From the NCBI GenBank assembly GCA_902557645.1, contig CACEAP010000005.1, positions 74,181 to 138,180 of the forward strand: a stretch of 64,000 nucleotides of DNA, in the 5' to 3' direction. How positions within the stretch are numbered: the first letter of the stretch is position 1; each line of letters opens with the position of its first letter. Source of the stretch: an uncultured SAR86 cluster bacterium. GTDB lineage: Bacteria; Pseudomonadota; Gammaproteobacteria; Magnimaribacterales; D2472. Below are positions 1-7,578 of this stretch, one piece after another. The notes below the pieces were generated by a model. It had not been told where the DNA came from, did not search any database, and was given only the letters and a program-made list of their open reading frames with translations. A program made the position numbers and the translations under genes.

Positions 1-2
1 CT

Positions 3-455
3 GGCTTTAATTTTGATGCTGTCTTTCCAAGTGGAGCAACAAATGACATGGTTGTTATTGGTTATGGTTCATCTGAACTTGAAGATCTTTTAGAAGAAGA
101 GCTCACTAATCAAGGTAGATATATAAATCCAGATCCTAGGCCAGAAAGCGGTCTCTTTTATAGGTCTGATCATATAAGTTTTGCTAAAAAAGGTGTGCCA
201 ATGCTTTGGTCTAATAATGGATCTGATTTAGTGGAAGGTGGAAGAGATGCTGGATTTAATCTTTCATATGATTATACAGCTAATCATTATCATCAACCTT
301 CTGATGAATATAGTCCTGATTGGACAATGGTTGGTATTAATCAAACAGTTGATACTGTTTTTAATATTTCTTTAAAATTAGCTAATTCAGATTTTTGGCC
401 TAATTGGTATGAAGGAAATGAATTCAGGAGTATAAGAGATGCTCAGATTGATTAG
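3..455 (+). CDS. M28-family zinc peptidase, C-terminal part (5' end outside window)
   Basis: The reading frame is open from the left edge, so only the last 150 residues are seen. The segment SGLFYRSDHISFAKKGVPM followed by a Tyr-His-Gln-Pro-Ser-Asp-Glu motif is typical of the C-terminal half of M28 aminopeptidases, where the His of YHxPxD is the last zinc ligand. Such enzymes are usually exported and clip N-terminal residues from peptides. The N-terminal signal and the other metal ligands lie upstream and cannot be judged. An internal ATG at 48 is not the real start, because homology continues upstream of it. Confidence 0.85.
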   Translation, partial: GFNFDAVFPSGATNDMVVIGYGSSELEDLLEEELTNQGRYINPDPRPESGLFYRSDHISFAKKGVPMLWSNNGSDLVEGGRDAGFNLSYDYTANHYHQPSDEYSPDWTMVGINQTVDTVFNISLKLANSDFWPNWYEGNEFRSIRDAQID

Positions 456-463
456 TGTCTTCA

Positions 464-540
464 TGGCGCGCCCGGAGAGATTCGAACTCCCGACCCCTTG
501 GTTCGTAGCCAAGTACTCTATCCAGCTGAGCTACGGGCGC
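464..540 (-). tRNA. tRNA-Arg (anticodon ACG)
   Basis: The minus strand folds as a 77-nt cloverleaf: acceptor GCGCCCG pairs with CGGGCGC, the D-arm contains AGCTCAGCTGGATAGAGT, the anticodon stem CTTGG/CCAAG encloses the loop CTACGAA (anticodon ACG), and the T-arm has GGTTCGAATC-type sequence (GGGAG TTCGAAT CTCTC). Discriminator G and a genomically encoded CCA end at 464. The ACG anticodon, edited to ICG by TadA, reads CGU/CGC/CGA. It lies between a peptidase gene and two genes that use CGT codons more than their neighbours. Confidence 0.97.
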
Positions 541-569
541 ATTTGTCTTAAAAGCCTATATTATTTATC

Positions 570-1475
570 ATGATAGAAACAAAAACATTTTCACCAAATG
601 GCTTTAATAGCTTTGCTATACAAGCTTATCGTTTAGTGTTTGGTCGTATTTTACCACAGTCATTATTTCGCGATAAAATACCTGCTGAAATAGATCGCAA
701 GGCAGTAAAAGGAAAGTTTGATTTAGAAATTGTTAGTCACTGTTGGGGTTATGCCAACATGTTAACCTATCAATTAAGTTCGTTTGTAAACTATCCACCA
801 ACAAAACTAAATTTAACTGTGACCGTTTTTTATGCTGAAGAAGATACTAAAACAAAGGCTACATTGGACTTCTTTAGTCAAATAACCATGCAAAATATCA
901 CTTGGAATTTCTACCCACTTTCCAAAGGAAAGCTCTTCAGACGTGCCATAGGTCGAAATATGGCTGCGCGTTCAACAGAAGCTGATTGGATATGGTTTAC
1001 AGATTGCGACATTATCTTTTATGAGAACTGCTTAGACTCACTAGCCGATAGTTTACAAGGCGAGAAAGGTTCATTGTTTTTTCCTAAAGAAGAAAAAATC
1101 ACTGAGATGTTAAAAGATGATGACCCATTATTGTCAAATGATGCCCAACCACAAGTTATCGATATAGAAACAGAATATTTCAGTCTATACGAGCGTGGAA
1201 AATCCCGTGATAAAGCACGCGGCCCATTTCAAATTGTTCATGGTGACGTTGCTCGTGCTATCGGTTATTGTGAAAAACTGTCAATATTTCAAACTGAATC
1301 TGACCGTTGGCGTAAAACCTATGAAGACACCGCCTTTCGCTGGCTACTTGGCACTGATGGTGAGCCGAAGCATATTGATGGTGTTTTTCATATTCATCAT
1401 GTTACAAAAGGACGTTATGCTGAAAATTCTCAATTGTCTAAAGTGCGTAGTAATATCCGCTTAAGCCAAAAATAG
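570..1475 (+). CDS. Family-2-like (GT-A) glycosyltransferase
   Basis: A 301-residue soluble protein. The central segment WIWFTDCDIIFYEN carries the D145-C146-D147 metal/nucleotide-sugar binding motif of GT-A glycosyltransferases, after a beta-rich N-terminal half. The acceptor is unknown. The next gene, one base downstream, is a KDO kinase, which suggests a role in lipopolysaccharide core or cell-surface glycan assembly. Codon use stands out: Arg is mostly CGT/CGC, and the DNA looks more GC-rich than the surrounding genes, where AGA dominates. That suggests acquisition by transfer as a pair with the next gene. Function beyond glycosyl transfer is not established. Confidence 0.75.
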   Translation: MIETKTFSPNGFNSFAIQAYRLVFGRILPQSLFRDKIPAEIDRKAVKGKFDLEIVSHCWGYANMLTYQLSSFVNYPPTKLNLTVTVFYAEEDTKTKATLDFFSQITMQNITWNFYPLSKGKLFRRAIGRNMAARSTEADWIWFTDCDIIFYENCLDSLADSLQGEKGSLFFPKEEKITEMLKDDDPLLSNDAQPQVIDIETEYFSLYERGKSRDKARGPFQIVHGDVARAIGYCEKLSIFQTESDRWRKTYEDTAFRWLLGTDGEPKHIDGVFHIHHVTKGRYAENSQLSKVRSNIRLSQK

Positions 1476-1476
1476 A

Positions 1477-2217
1477 ATGGCACACATACAACAAAAAGAA
1501 GTTAATTCCCACATCATCTTGTTTGATGCAGCCCATTTCTCTGCACCTGTCCCAAAAATGTTTACGGGTCAATATTGGAATACACAAAATGCCATAACAG
1601 GACATGCAACCGGCCGCGGCACCATCTACTTTTTTCAACATAACAAAAATGAATATGTGTTAAGGCACTATCGTCGTGGTGGCTTGATTAAAAAAGTACT
1701 AACTGATCAATATATGTATACAGGTATTGAAAAATCACGAGCATGGCAAGAATTTAAACTACTACAGCACATGAAAAATATGGATTTAAATTGTCCAACT
1801 CCGATCGCAGCAATGTTGAAGAAGACAGGCTTATACTACCAAGCCGATATCATTACAAAAAAAATTTCCAGCGCTAAAAATTTACATCATATTTTACTAG
1901 CGAACAGCTTGACCGCTGATGTATGGAAAAAAATTGGGCAAACCATTGCCAAGTTTCATCATCATCAGATTTATCACCATGATTTAAATATCCACAACAT
2001 TATGCTCGATATAGAAAATGAGGTTTGGTTAATTGATTTTGATAAATGCGGAATTAGACAAGGCAATAATTGGAAAAACTCAAACATTGCGCGTTTAAAG
2101 CGATCGTTTGAAAAAGAAAAACGATTACGTAATATTTATTGGCAACTGGCCGATTGGCAAATACTAATATCTGCCTATAACGAAGCGGCAAAGGCATTGA
2201 GAATTTACTCAATATAA
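1477..2217 (+). CDS. kdkA: 3-deoxy-D-manno-octulosonic acid (KDO) kinase
   Basis: A 246-residue kinase of the KdkA/WaaP lipopolysaccharide kinase family. The catalytic loop reads HHDLNIHNIMLD, with the proposed catalytic Asp169, followed by WLIDFDKC with the metal-binding Asp187 (DFD). The N-terminal RHYRRGGL segment matches the nucleotide-binding region of KdkA. It would phosphorylate KDO of the inner LPS core using ATP at the cytoplasmic face. The start ATG is one base after the glycosyltransferase stop, so the two are almost certainly co-transcribed. It shares the CGT-rich codon use of its partner. No other LPS core genes are nearby. Confidence 0.85.
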   Translation: MAHIQQKEVNSHIILFDAAHFSAPVPKMFTGQYWNTQNAITGHATGRGTIYFFQHNKNEYVLRHYRRGGLIKKVLTDQYMYTGIEKSRAWQEFKLLQHMKNMDLNCPTPIAAMLKKTGLYYQADIITKKISSAKNLHHILLANSLTADVWKKIGQTIAKFHHHQIYHHDLNIHNIMLDIENEVWLIDFDKCGIRQGNNWKNSNIARLKRSFEKEKRLRNIYWQLADWQILISAYNEAAKALRIYSI

Positions 2218-2231
2218 AAAGCAATTGGGTA

Positions 2232-2252
2232 GAACCCGAATGGGGAGGGTTC
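2232..2252 (+). terminator. Possible weak terminator after kdkA
   Basis: Inverted repeat GAACCC (2232-2237) / GGGTTC (2247-2252) with a 9-nt loop, followed only by GTTTAT. It lies just past the kdkA stop and before the convergent Trm112-like gene. The stem is short and there is no real U-tract, so this is tentative. Confidence 0.3.
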
Positions 2253-2262
2253 GTTTATAAAT

Positions 2263-2436
2263 TTATGAAATTGTTCTTGCTTCTTCAATAAGCATAATTG
2301 GTATGCCATCTTTAATTGGATAAGCTAATGTATTATCTTCATTAATTAACTCTTGGCTTTCTTGATTATAAGTCAGGGGTTTTTTAGTTTTTGGACAAAC
2401 TAAAATTTCTAAAATTTTTGTATCAAATGCACTCAT
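2263..2436 (-). CDS. Trm112-like small protein (YcaR family)
   Basis: A short gene of 57 residues beginning [19 protein letters not shown] and containing [13 protein letters not shown], the classic signature of bacterial YcaR/Trm112-like proteins. In many members the N-terminal CPxC/CPxTK region binds zinc; here only the first Cys remains (VCPKTKKPL), as in many gamma-proteobacterial copies. In gamma-proteobacteria it commonly sits beside lpxK/kdsB, so its location next to a KDO kinase gene fits an LPS-linked neighbourhood, though the molecular role is not settled. Confidence 0.85.
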   Translation of the reverse strand: MSAFDTKILEILVCPKTKKPLTYNQESQELINEDNTLAYPIKDGIPIMLIEEARTIS

Positions 2437-2490
2437 TTTTTTGATTATACATTAGACCTGAATATATAAAAGTTATGTTATGGTTATGGC

Positions 2491-3795
2491 ATGATTTCAA
2501 GGTCCACTAAAATTATCTATGCATTACTTAATTTTAGTGGTGCAGCAGCAGCAATGCCAATTGTGGTTTACGTACTTCCTTATTTTGCAACCAATCTCGG
2601 TATGGGTCTTACAACAGTAGGTTTTATTTTTATTTTTGGTCGAGTTCTAGATATTTTTACAGATCCATTAATGGGGTCATTAATAGATAGATACCCTTCA
2701 AGATGGGGTAAGCATAAGCACTGGATAGCATTATCTGTTCCAATTTTAATGATCTCGACAGTTTTATTGTATTTACCAGTAAATAGTAATCCATCAGGAT
2801 GGTATTTCTTTATAAGTCTTTTTTTGCTTTATTCTGGTTTTACATTAAGTGGTATTACTCAATTATCCTGGAGTGTATTTTTAGCTCCATCTTATGATGA
2901 TAAAACAAATTTATTAACTTTAAGAGAAGCAGTAAATGTTTTTTTTAGCTTATTTGTACTTGCGATTCCTGCATTCGTAGAACTTTACTTCAATTCACCT
3001 ATTGAAACTAAAATATTAGCAATTGGTATATTTGTTTTAGTATTACTTCCCGTTATCTACTCAACGGCTCTTTTTAGAGTTCCAGATTCTCATGAAGTTT
3101 CAGTAGAAGTATTAAATCCATTTAAGGTATTTAAAACATTCTTTTATAACAAGAATTTAAAGATAGTTGTTAGTGCTGGTGTCTTGGTCGTATTGGCACA
3201 AGGCGCTCAAGGTGCTACAGCTCTATTTGTGATTGATTATATTCTTAATTTACCAGAATATAGCGCACGAATGATTTTATTATATTTTTTTTCATCTATA
3301 TGCGGTCTGCAAATATGGAGAAAGTTAGCCTTAAAGAAATCAAAGCATGAAGCAGCGTTTATTTGTGCTATGTATGTAATGTTAATGTCATTAGGTGCTT
3401 ACTTTGTTTGGGAATTTTATTTGTTAGACAATCCTAAATATATACTTCTTGGATCATGTATTGCCTATGTTCTTATAGGCATTGCTTACGCAGGCATCAA
3501 CCCGTTAATAGTTGCTATGGTTGCTGATTTAGCAAAACAGGATAAAGAATTAAACGGTCATGATAGATCCGCATCTATGTATTCGTTTTATACAACTTTT
3601 TTAAAATTTGGAAATGCTTTTGCAGCATCAATACCATATTTAATACTTGGTCTTTTTTCTGTTTTTGATCCAACATTAGGATTAAATAATACTCAGGAAA
3701 GTTTAGATCTATTATGGAACTTATATATATTCATCCCAATAGGTTGTTACTTCATAGCCGCGATTTTAATAAAGCAATTTAAATATAATAGATAG
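2491..3795 (+). CDS. GPH-family sugar:cation symporter (MFS)
   Basis: A 434-residue polytopic membrane protein with about 12 hydrophobic segments. The signature FIFGRVLDIFTDPLMGSLIDR (around residues 46-66) followed by RWGKHKHWI is diagnostic of the glycoside-pentoside-hexuronide (MelB-like) symporters: the two Asp residues in RxxDxxxDP take part in cation and sugar binding. It would import a sugar or glycoside with Na+ or H+. The substrate cannot be read from sequence. It is followed after 4 nt by cofE, so the two may share a transcript even though no functional link is obvious. Confidence 0.88.
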   Translation: MISRSTKIIYALLNFSGAAAAMPIVVYVLPYFATNLGMGLTTVGFIFIFGRVLDIFTDPLMGSLIDRYPSRWGKHKHWIALSVPILMISTVLLYLPVNSNPSGWYFFISLFLLYSGFTLSGITQLSWSVFLAPSYDDKTNLLTLREAVNVFFSLFVLAIPAFVELYFNSPIETKILAIGIFVLVLLPVIYSTALFRVPDSHEVSVEVLNPFKVFKTFFYNKNLKIVVSAGVLVVLAQGAQGATALFVIDYILNLPEYSARMILLYFFSSICGLQIWRKLALKKSKHEAAFICAMYVMLMSLGAYFVWEFYLLDNPKYILLGSCIAYVLIGIAYAGINPLIVAMVADLAKQDKELNGHDRSASMYSFYTTFLKFGNAFAASIPYLILGLFSVFDPTLGLNNTQESLDLLWNLYIFIPIGCYFIAAILIKQFKYNR

Positions 3796-3799
3796 GCTC

Positions 3800-4564
3800 A
3801 TGAACTCACTTCTATTAAAAGCTTTGGTAAATATTCCTGAAATTAATCCAGGAACAGACATAGCTGATATTATTTTTAATAATATTCAAGTCGAGAATAT
3901 TAGTGTTAAAAATGGTGATATTTTTGTAATCGCTCAAAAGATAATATCTAAAGCTGAAAATAGATATATTAAATTAGCAAGCATAGAGCCTTCAAATGAA
4001 GCATTATCATTAGCAAAAGAAGTTGATAAAACTGCTGAATTTATTCAAGTGATACTTGATGAATCTAATAAGATTATAAGTTCAACTAATAATATGTTGA
4101 TAACAGAACATAGACTTGGTTTCACTAATATTAATGCTGGAATAGATATGTCCAATATTAAAGATAATAAAAATCAAGTTCTACTATTACCAGAAGACCC
4201 TAATAAATCTGCTATAGATCTTAGTAAAAAGATTAGCAATTTACTTAATATAAATATTGAGATTATTATTAGTGATTCAATGACTAGACCTCAAAGATAT
4301 GGCATTACTGGTTTTGCAATAGGTAGCTCTAATATTAATTGTCTTTTAGATAAAAAGGGTTTTAAGGATATGTATAAAAATGAATTACTTACAACTGAGA
4401 TAGCTATTGGTGATGAATTAGCCGCTGCAGCTTCAATACTTATGGGTCAATGTGATGAGAGACAACCGATAGTTTTAATAAGTGGTTATAAAGATACCAG
4501 CGAATTTAAAACTAATGCTAAATCATTAGGAGTTTTAAAAAAAGATGATATCTATGGATATTAG
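3800..4564 (+). CDS. cofE: Coenzyme F420-0:L-glutamate ligase homologue
   Basis: A 254-residue protein matching CofE along its length: PEINPG near the N-terminus, AQKIISKAE (45-53), EHRLGFTNINAGID (103-116), LLPEDPN (128-134), SDS..RPQRYG (158-168) and DELAAAASILMGQCDE (205-220). CofE adds glutamates to F420-0 using GTP. The usual SD(T/S)FGRPWR motif is changed to SDSMTRPQR, so specificity may be modified. No cofC, cofD, cofG/H or F420-dependent oxidoreductase is visible in this window. Neighbours are a sugar transporter and a secreted amidohydrolase. The family call is strong, but actual F420 synthesis in this cell is an inference. Confidence 0.85.
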   Translation: MNSLLLKALVNIPEINPGTDIADIIFNNIQVENISVKNGDIFVIAQKIISKAENRYIKLASIEPSNEALSLAKEVDKTAEFIQVILDESNKIISSTNNMLITEHRLGFTNINAGIDMSNIKDNKNQVLLLPEDPNKSAIDLSKKISNLLNINIEIIISDSMTRPQRYGITGFAIGSSNINCLLDKKGFKDMYKNELLTTEIAIGDELAAAASILMGQCDERQPIVLISGYKDTSEFKTNAKSLGVLKKDDIYGY

Positions 4565-4592
4565 GCATTTTTTCTTATAAATTAGTATTCTT

Positions 4593-5948
4593 ATGAAAAA
4601 GTTTTATATTTTAAATTTTATATATGCCTTTTGCGTATTTCCTTTAACAGCTCAACTTATGAGCGTTGAATCATCAGCTTTTGCTGCAAATGATATTCAA
4701 TTTGAATCCAGCGAGTTAAAAATAGCTCTGTCTCAAGATATCGATGGTCTAATGTCTAAAGTAATAAAATGGCGGCATCATTTACATGAATATCCTGAAT
4801 TAGGAAATAGAGAATTTAAAACCTCTAAGTATATTGCTGATATTCTTAATAACTTAGGTCTTGAAGTAAATACTGGTATTGCGTATACAGGTATTACTGC
4901 TTATATAAGAGGAGAGCATTCAGGTCCATTAATAGCACTTAGAGCAGATATTGATGCCTTACCTGTAACTGAACTTACAAATTTACCATACGCATCTAAA
5001 GAAACCACAATGTACCAAGGTAATAAAGTTGGTGTAATGCATGCATGTGGACATGATGCACACGTAGCAGTAATGTTGGGTGTTGCTGATTTTCTTTCAA
5101 GAAATACTGATAAATTACATGGCGATATTCTATTAATTTTTCAACCTGCTGAAGAGGGTCCGCCAGAGGGTGAAGAGGGAGGCGCTGAATTAATGTTAAA
5201 AGAAGGCATTTTTAATGAAAAGCCAGATGTTGTATTTGGTATGCATGTTACTAATTCATATAACGGGGCAATTGCTGTAAAGGCTGGTCCTGCGATGGCT
5301 TCAGCTGAAGCTTTTAGGATTAATATCAAAGGCAAGCAATCACATGGATCGACACCTTGGTCATCTAACGATCCTATAATGGCAGCTTTTGATATTGGAA
5401 CTAGTTTACAAACAATATTAAGTAGAAGAATCGATATAAGAGAAAATCCAGCAGTAATATCAGTTGGTATTGTTAAAGCAGGATCAAGAAATAATATTAT
5501 TCCTGAATCTGCAATGTTAGAGGGTACTATAAGAACTTTTGATAAAGATATCTCTGATTTGATTCATAAAGAAATGATTACAATAGCTACTAATATAGCA
5601 AAAGCACATAATGTTGAAGCAAGTGTAGAATTTGCAGTCTATGGTTCATATCCGGTTACAGTTAATAATCCAGATTTAGTAAAAAACTATTCAAAATCTT
5701 TAATTGAAGCATCTGATGGATTATTTTCATCAAATATATCAGCTTCAACAGGTGCTGAAGACTTTGCATTTTTTGCACAAGAAGTTCCAGGCTTATATTT
5801 CTGGCTTGGTGTAAATGATATAGGTGTTGAATCAGCTCCCGGAAATCACACCCCTTATTTTGTTGTTCATGATTCTGCTTTAGATAATGGAGTTAAAGGA
5901 TTTATAAATCTTGTTTCTGACTATTCATCAGACCATTCGACTAACTAA
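4593..5948 (+). CDS. Secreted M20-family metallo-amidohydrolase
   Basis: A 451-residue protein with an N-terminal signal peptide (about residues 1-32, ending SAFAAND). The M20D/amidohydrolase metal site is intact: HACGHDAH (150-157), the catalytic glutamate pair in PAEEGPPEGEEGG near 188, GMHV, and a final His in PGNHTPYFVVHD. Members hydrolyse N-acyl amino acids, hippurate-like amides or indole-acetyl amino acids. With an export signal it probably acts in the periplasm to free amino acids from N-acylated compounds. It lies 28 nt after cofE and just before pdxJ on the same strand. Confidence 0.88.
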   Translation: MKKFYILNFIYAFCVFPLTAQLMSVESSAFAANDIQFESSELKIALSQDIDGLMSKVIKWRHHLHEYPELGNREFKTSKYIADILNNLGLEVNTGIAYTGITAYIRGEHSGPLIALRADIDALPVTELTNLPYASKETTMYQGNKVGVMHACGHDAHVAVMLGVADFLSRNTDKLHGDILLIFQPAEEGPPEGEEGGAELMLKEGIFNEKPDVVFGMHVTNSYNGAIAVKAGPAMASAEAFRINIKGKQSHGSTPWSSNDPIMAAFDIGTSLQTILSRRIDIRENPAVISVGIVKAGSRNNIIPESAMLEGTIRTFDKDISDLIHKEMITIATNIAKAHNVEASVEFAVYGSYPVTVNNPDLVKNYSKSLIEASDGLFSSNISASTGAEDFAFFAQEVPGLYFWLGVNDIGVESAPGNHTPYFVVHDSALDNGVKGFINLVSDYSSDHSTN

Positions 5949-5960
5949 TTTTCTTTATAT

Positions 5961-6710
5961 ATGCTTCTAAGTATAAATCTCAATAAAGTTGCTTTATTAA
6001 GAAATTCAAGAGGCTCGGATTATCCAAATTTAAAAAATTTTGCACTTCAGGCCCTTGATGCAGGAGCACAAGGTATAACTTTACATCCTAGACCCGATCA
6101 TAGGCATGCTACATCTAATGATATTGTAACTTTGTCTAAATTAGTTATGGATTATGGAGCCGAATTCAATGTTGAAGGCAATCCATTTGAGGAGAGTGTT
6201 GATGACTATATTGGATTTAATGAGCTGATCAAGGCTACAAACCCGACTCAAGCAACATTAGTTCCTGATACGCTAAATCAAATCACTTCGGATCATGGTT
6301 GGAGCAGCGGTGAACATGATAAAAAATTAAAAGAAACCATAACAGAATTAAAAAACTACACCTCCAGAGTAAGTATTTTTATAGATCCTGACATAAATTC
6401 TATTAATTATGCAAAAAGTTTAAATGTAGATTCTGTTGAGTTATATACTGAGGAATATTCAAAACTTTATATGAAAGATAGAAATAAAGCAGTAAAATTA
6501 TTAAATATATATAAAGATATAATCATAAAAGCTAAATCAATGGATTTAAGAGTAAATGCAGGACATGATTTAAATCTTAAAAACTTGCCACCATTGCGTG
6601 CGCTTAATTTAGTTGATGAGGTCTCTATAGGTCATGCAGTTATAGTAGACTCCTTGAAATATGGATTTATAGATACAATAAAAAGATATGTAGATATAAC
6701 AAAAGGATAG
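5961..6710 (+). CDS. pdxJ: Pyridoxine 5'-phosphate synthase
   Basis: A 249-residue TIM-barrel enzyme. Landmarks are the start MLLSINLNKVALLRNSRG, GITLHPRPDHRH (the catalytic/phosphate-binding region), FNVEGNP, ATLVPD, and the closing VNAGHDLNLKNLP and EVSIGHAVIVDSLKYG. It condenses 1-deoxyxylulose 5-phosphate with 3-amino-2-oxopropyl phosphate in DXP-dependent vitamin B6 synthesis. In enteric bacteria it follows recO/era; here it stands between an amidohydrolase and grxD, so the context is rearranged. Family length is normal and all expected loops seem present. Confidence 0.95.
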   Translation: MLLSINLNKVALLRNSRGSDYPNLKNFALQALDAGAQGITLHPRPDHRHATSNDIVTLSKLVMDYGAEFNVEGNPFEESVDDYIGFNELIKATNPTQATLVPDTLNQITSDHGWSSGEHDKKLKETITELKNYTSRVSIFIDPDINSINYAKSLNVDSVELYTEEYSKLYMKDRNKAVKLLNIYKDIIIKAKSMDLRVNAGHDLNLKNLPPLRALNLVDEVSIGHAVIVDSLKYGFIDTIKRYVDITKG

Positions 6711-6712
6711 AT

Positions 6713-7030
6713 ATGAATATTAAAGAAAAATTACAAGAGCAAATTTCACAAAATAATATCCTTATATATATGAAAGGTACACCATATGAGCCAAGATGTG
6801 GCTTTTCAGCTAAAACCGTACAAGTATTAATAGAGTGTGAAGCAGAATTTTCTTATGTTGATGTATTAGCTAATGAGGACGTTAGGGCTACACTACCATC
6901 TGTATCTGACTGGCCAACTTTTCCACAAGTTTTTGTCGGAGGAGAGTTAATTGGTGGAGCAGATATAGTTGCCGAACTTTACGAATCAGGTGAATTATTA
7001 AAACTTATAAATAGCGTAAAATCAGATTAA
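6713..7030 (+). CDS. grxD: Monothiol glutaredoxin (CGFS type)
   Basis: A 105-residue protein with ILIYMKGTPYEPRCGFSAK, the CGFS monothiol active site that binds a bridging [2Fe-2S] cluster with glutathione, plus WPTFPQVFVGGELIGGADI, which holds the cis-Pro and glutathione-binding residues. It would act in the cytoplasm as an Fe-S cluster carrier. It begins 2 nt after pdxJ, so it is co-transcribed. Its 3' end overlaps the end of the convergent ferritin-like gene by 4 nt, which puts two iron-handling proteins back to back. Confidence 0.95.
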   Translation: MNIKEKLQEQISQNNILIYMKGTPYEPRCGFSAKTVQVLIECEAEFSYVDVLANEDVRATLPSVSDWPTFPQVFVGGELIGGADIVAELYESGELLKLINSVKSD

Positions 7031-7467
7031 CCAAAATCTTTTAACATTGCCTTAAGCTCTAAGGAGTGTTGTTCTTCTTCACCAATCATACCTCTTGCAT
7101 ATTCTTCAAGGTAAATTGATGCATTTTCAACACTATCAAGAAGTTTTTTATATAAACTTAATGCATATAGTTCATGTTCTAAACCTTCTTCAAGTATGTC
7201 CTTAATAGAGTGTCTATTGGTTTCTTCAATTTTAGAAATACGTTGACTTGGATGTCTATCTAAACCAACAATCAATTCACCAGCTTGTTGAGCATGCAAT
7301 AATGATTCAGTCGCTTGTTCTTTAAGAAAGGTAACTATAGGTATTCTGTATGGACCGCTTACCATTAATGCTGAGTGTGTATATCTTACAACTCCTGCTA
7401 ATTCATATTCCATTATTTCATTTAAAATAGCACAGACTTTGTTAGTATCCATTTCTTTCATTCCCAT
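7027..7467 (-). CDS. Ferritin-like (bacterioferritin-type) iron-binding protein
   Basis: A 146-residue four-helix protein. Helix motifs with metal ligands are visible: EYELAGVVRYTHSA, SLLHAQQAGE, EEGLEHELYALSLYKK and GEEEQHSLELKAM, the paired E and ExxH pattern of a ferritin di-iron site. It resembles bacterioferritin/Dps-like ferritins and would oxidise and store iron in the cytoplasm. The start at 7467 is supported by GGAG six bases upstream. The promoter region holds two Fur-box-like palindromes and a separate inverted repeat, which implies iron-responsive control. No haem-ligating Met can be assigned with certainty, so bfr is not claimed. Confidence 0.8.
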   Translation of the reverse strand: MGMKEMDTNKVCAILNEIMEYELAGVVRYTHSALMVSGPYRIPIVTFLKEQATESLLHAQQAGELIVGLDRHPSQRISKIEETNRHSIKDILEEGLEHELYALSLYKKLLDSVENASIYLEEYARGMIGEEEQHSLELKAMLKDFG

Positions 7468-7500
7468 GTTAACTCCATAAATTAAAATAGTATTATAATA

Positions 7501-7526
7501 TCAATACTTATTATGTAAAGTATTGA
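7501..7526. promoter_or_regulatory. Inverted repeat in ferritin-gene promoter
   Basis: Perfect 9-bp arms TCAATACTT (7501-7509) and AAGTATTGA (7518-7526) separated by 8 bp. They lie 34-59 bp upstream of the ferritin-like start codon, between it and the Fur-like boxes. Size and symmetry fit an operator for a dimeric regulator, but a transcript hairpin is equally possible. The regulator is unknown. Confidence 0.45.
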
Positions 7527-7542
7527 TTTAAGGTATTAAATT

Positions 7543-7573
7543 AATGATAATCATTATATTTATGATAATCATT
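7543..7573. promoter_or_regulatory. Tandem Fur-box-like palindromes
   Basis: Two copies of ATGATAATCAT (7544-7554 and 7562-7572), start to start 18 bp, each identical to the 11-bp core of the canonical gamma-proteobacterial Fur box. They lie 76-106 bp upstream of the ferritin-like gene and just past the 3' end of the RNase T gene. This suggests direct regulation of iron storage by Fur or a Fur-family protein. Whether it represses or activates cannot be told from sequence. Confidence 0.65.
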
Positions 7574-7578
7574 TACAA

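Noticed and set aside
464-2217. Genomic island integrated at the tRNA-Arg gene
   Set aside because: The odd genes lie on the 5' side of the tRNA, no integrase is present, and no duplicated tRNA 3' end was seen downstream.
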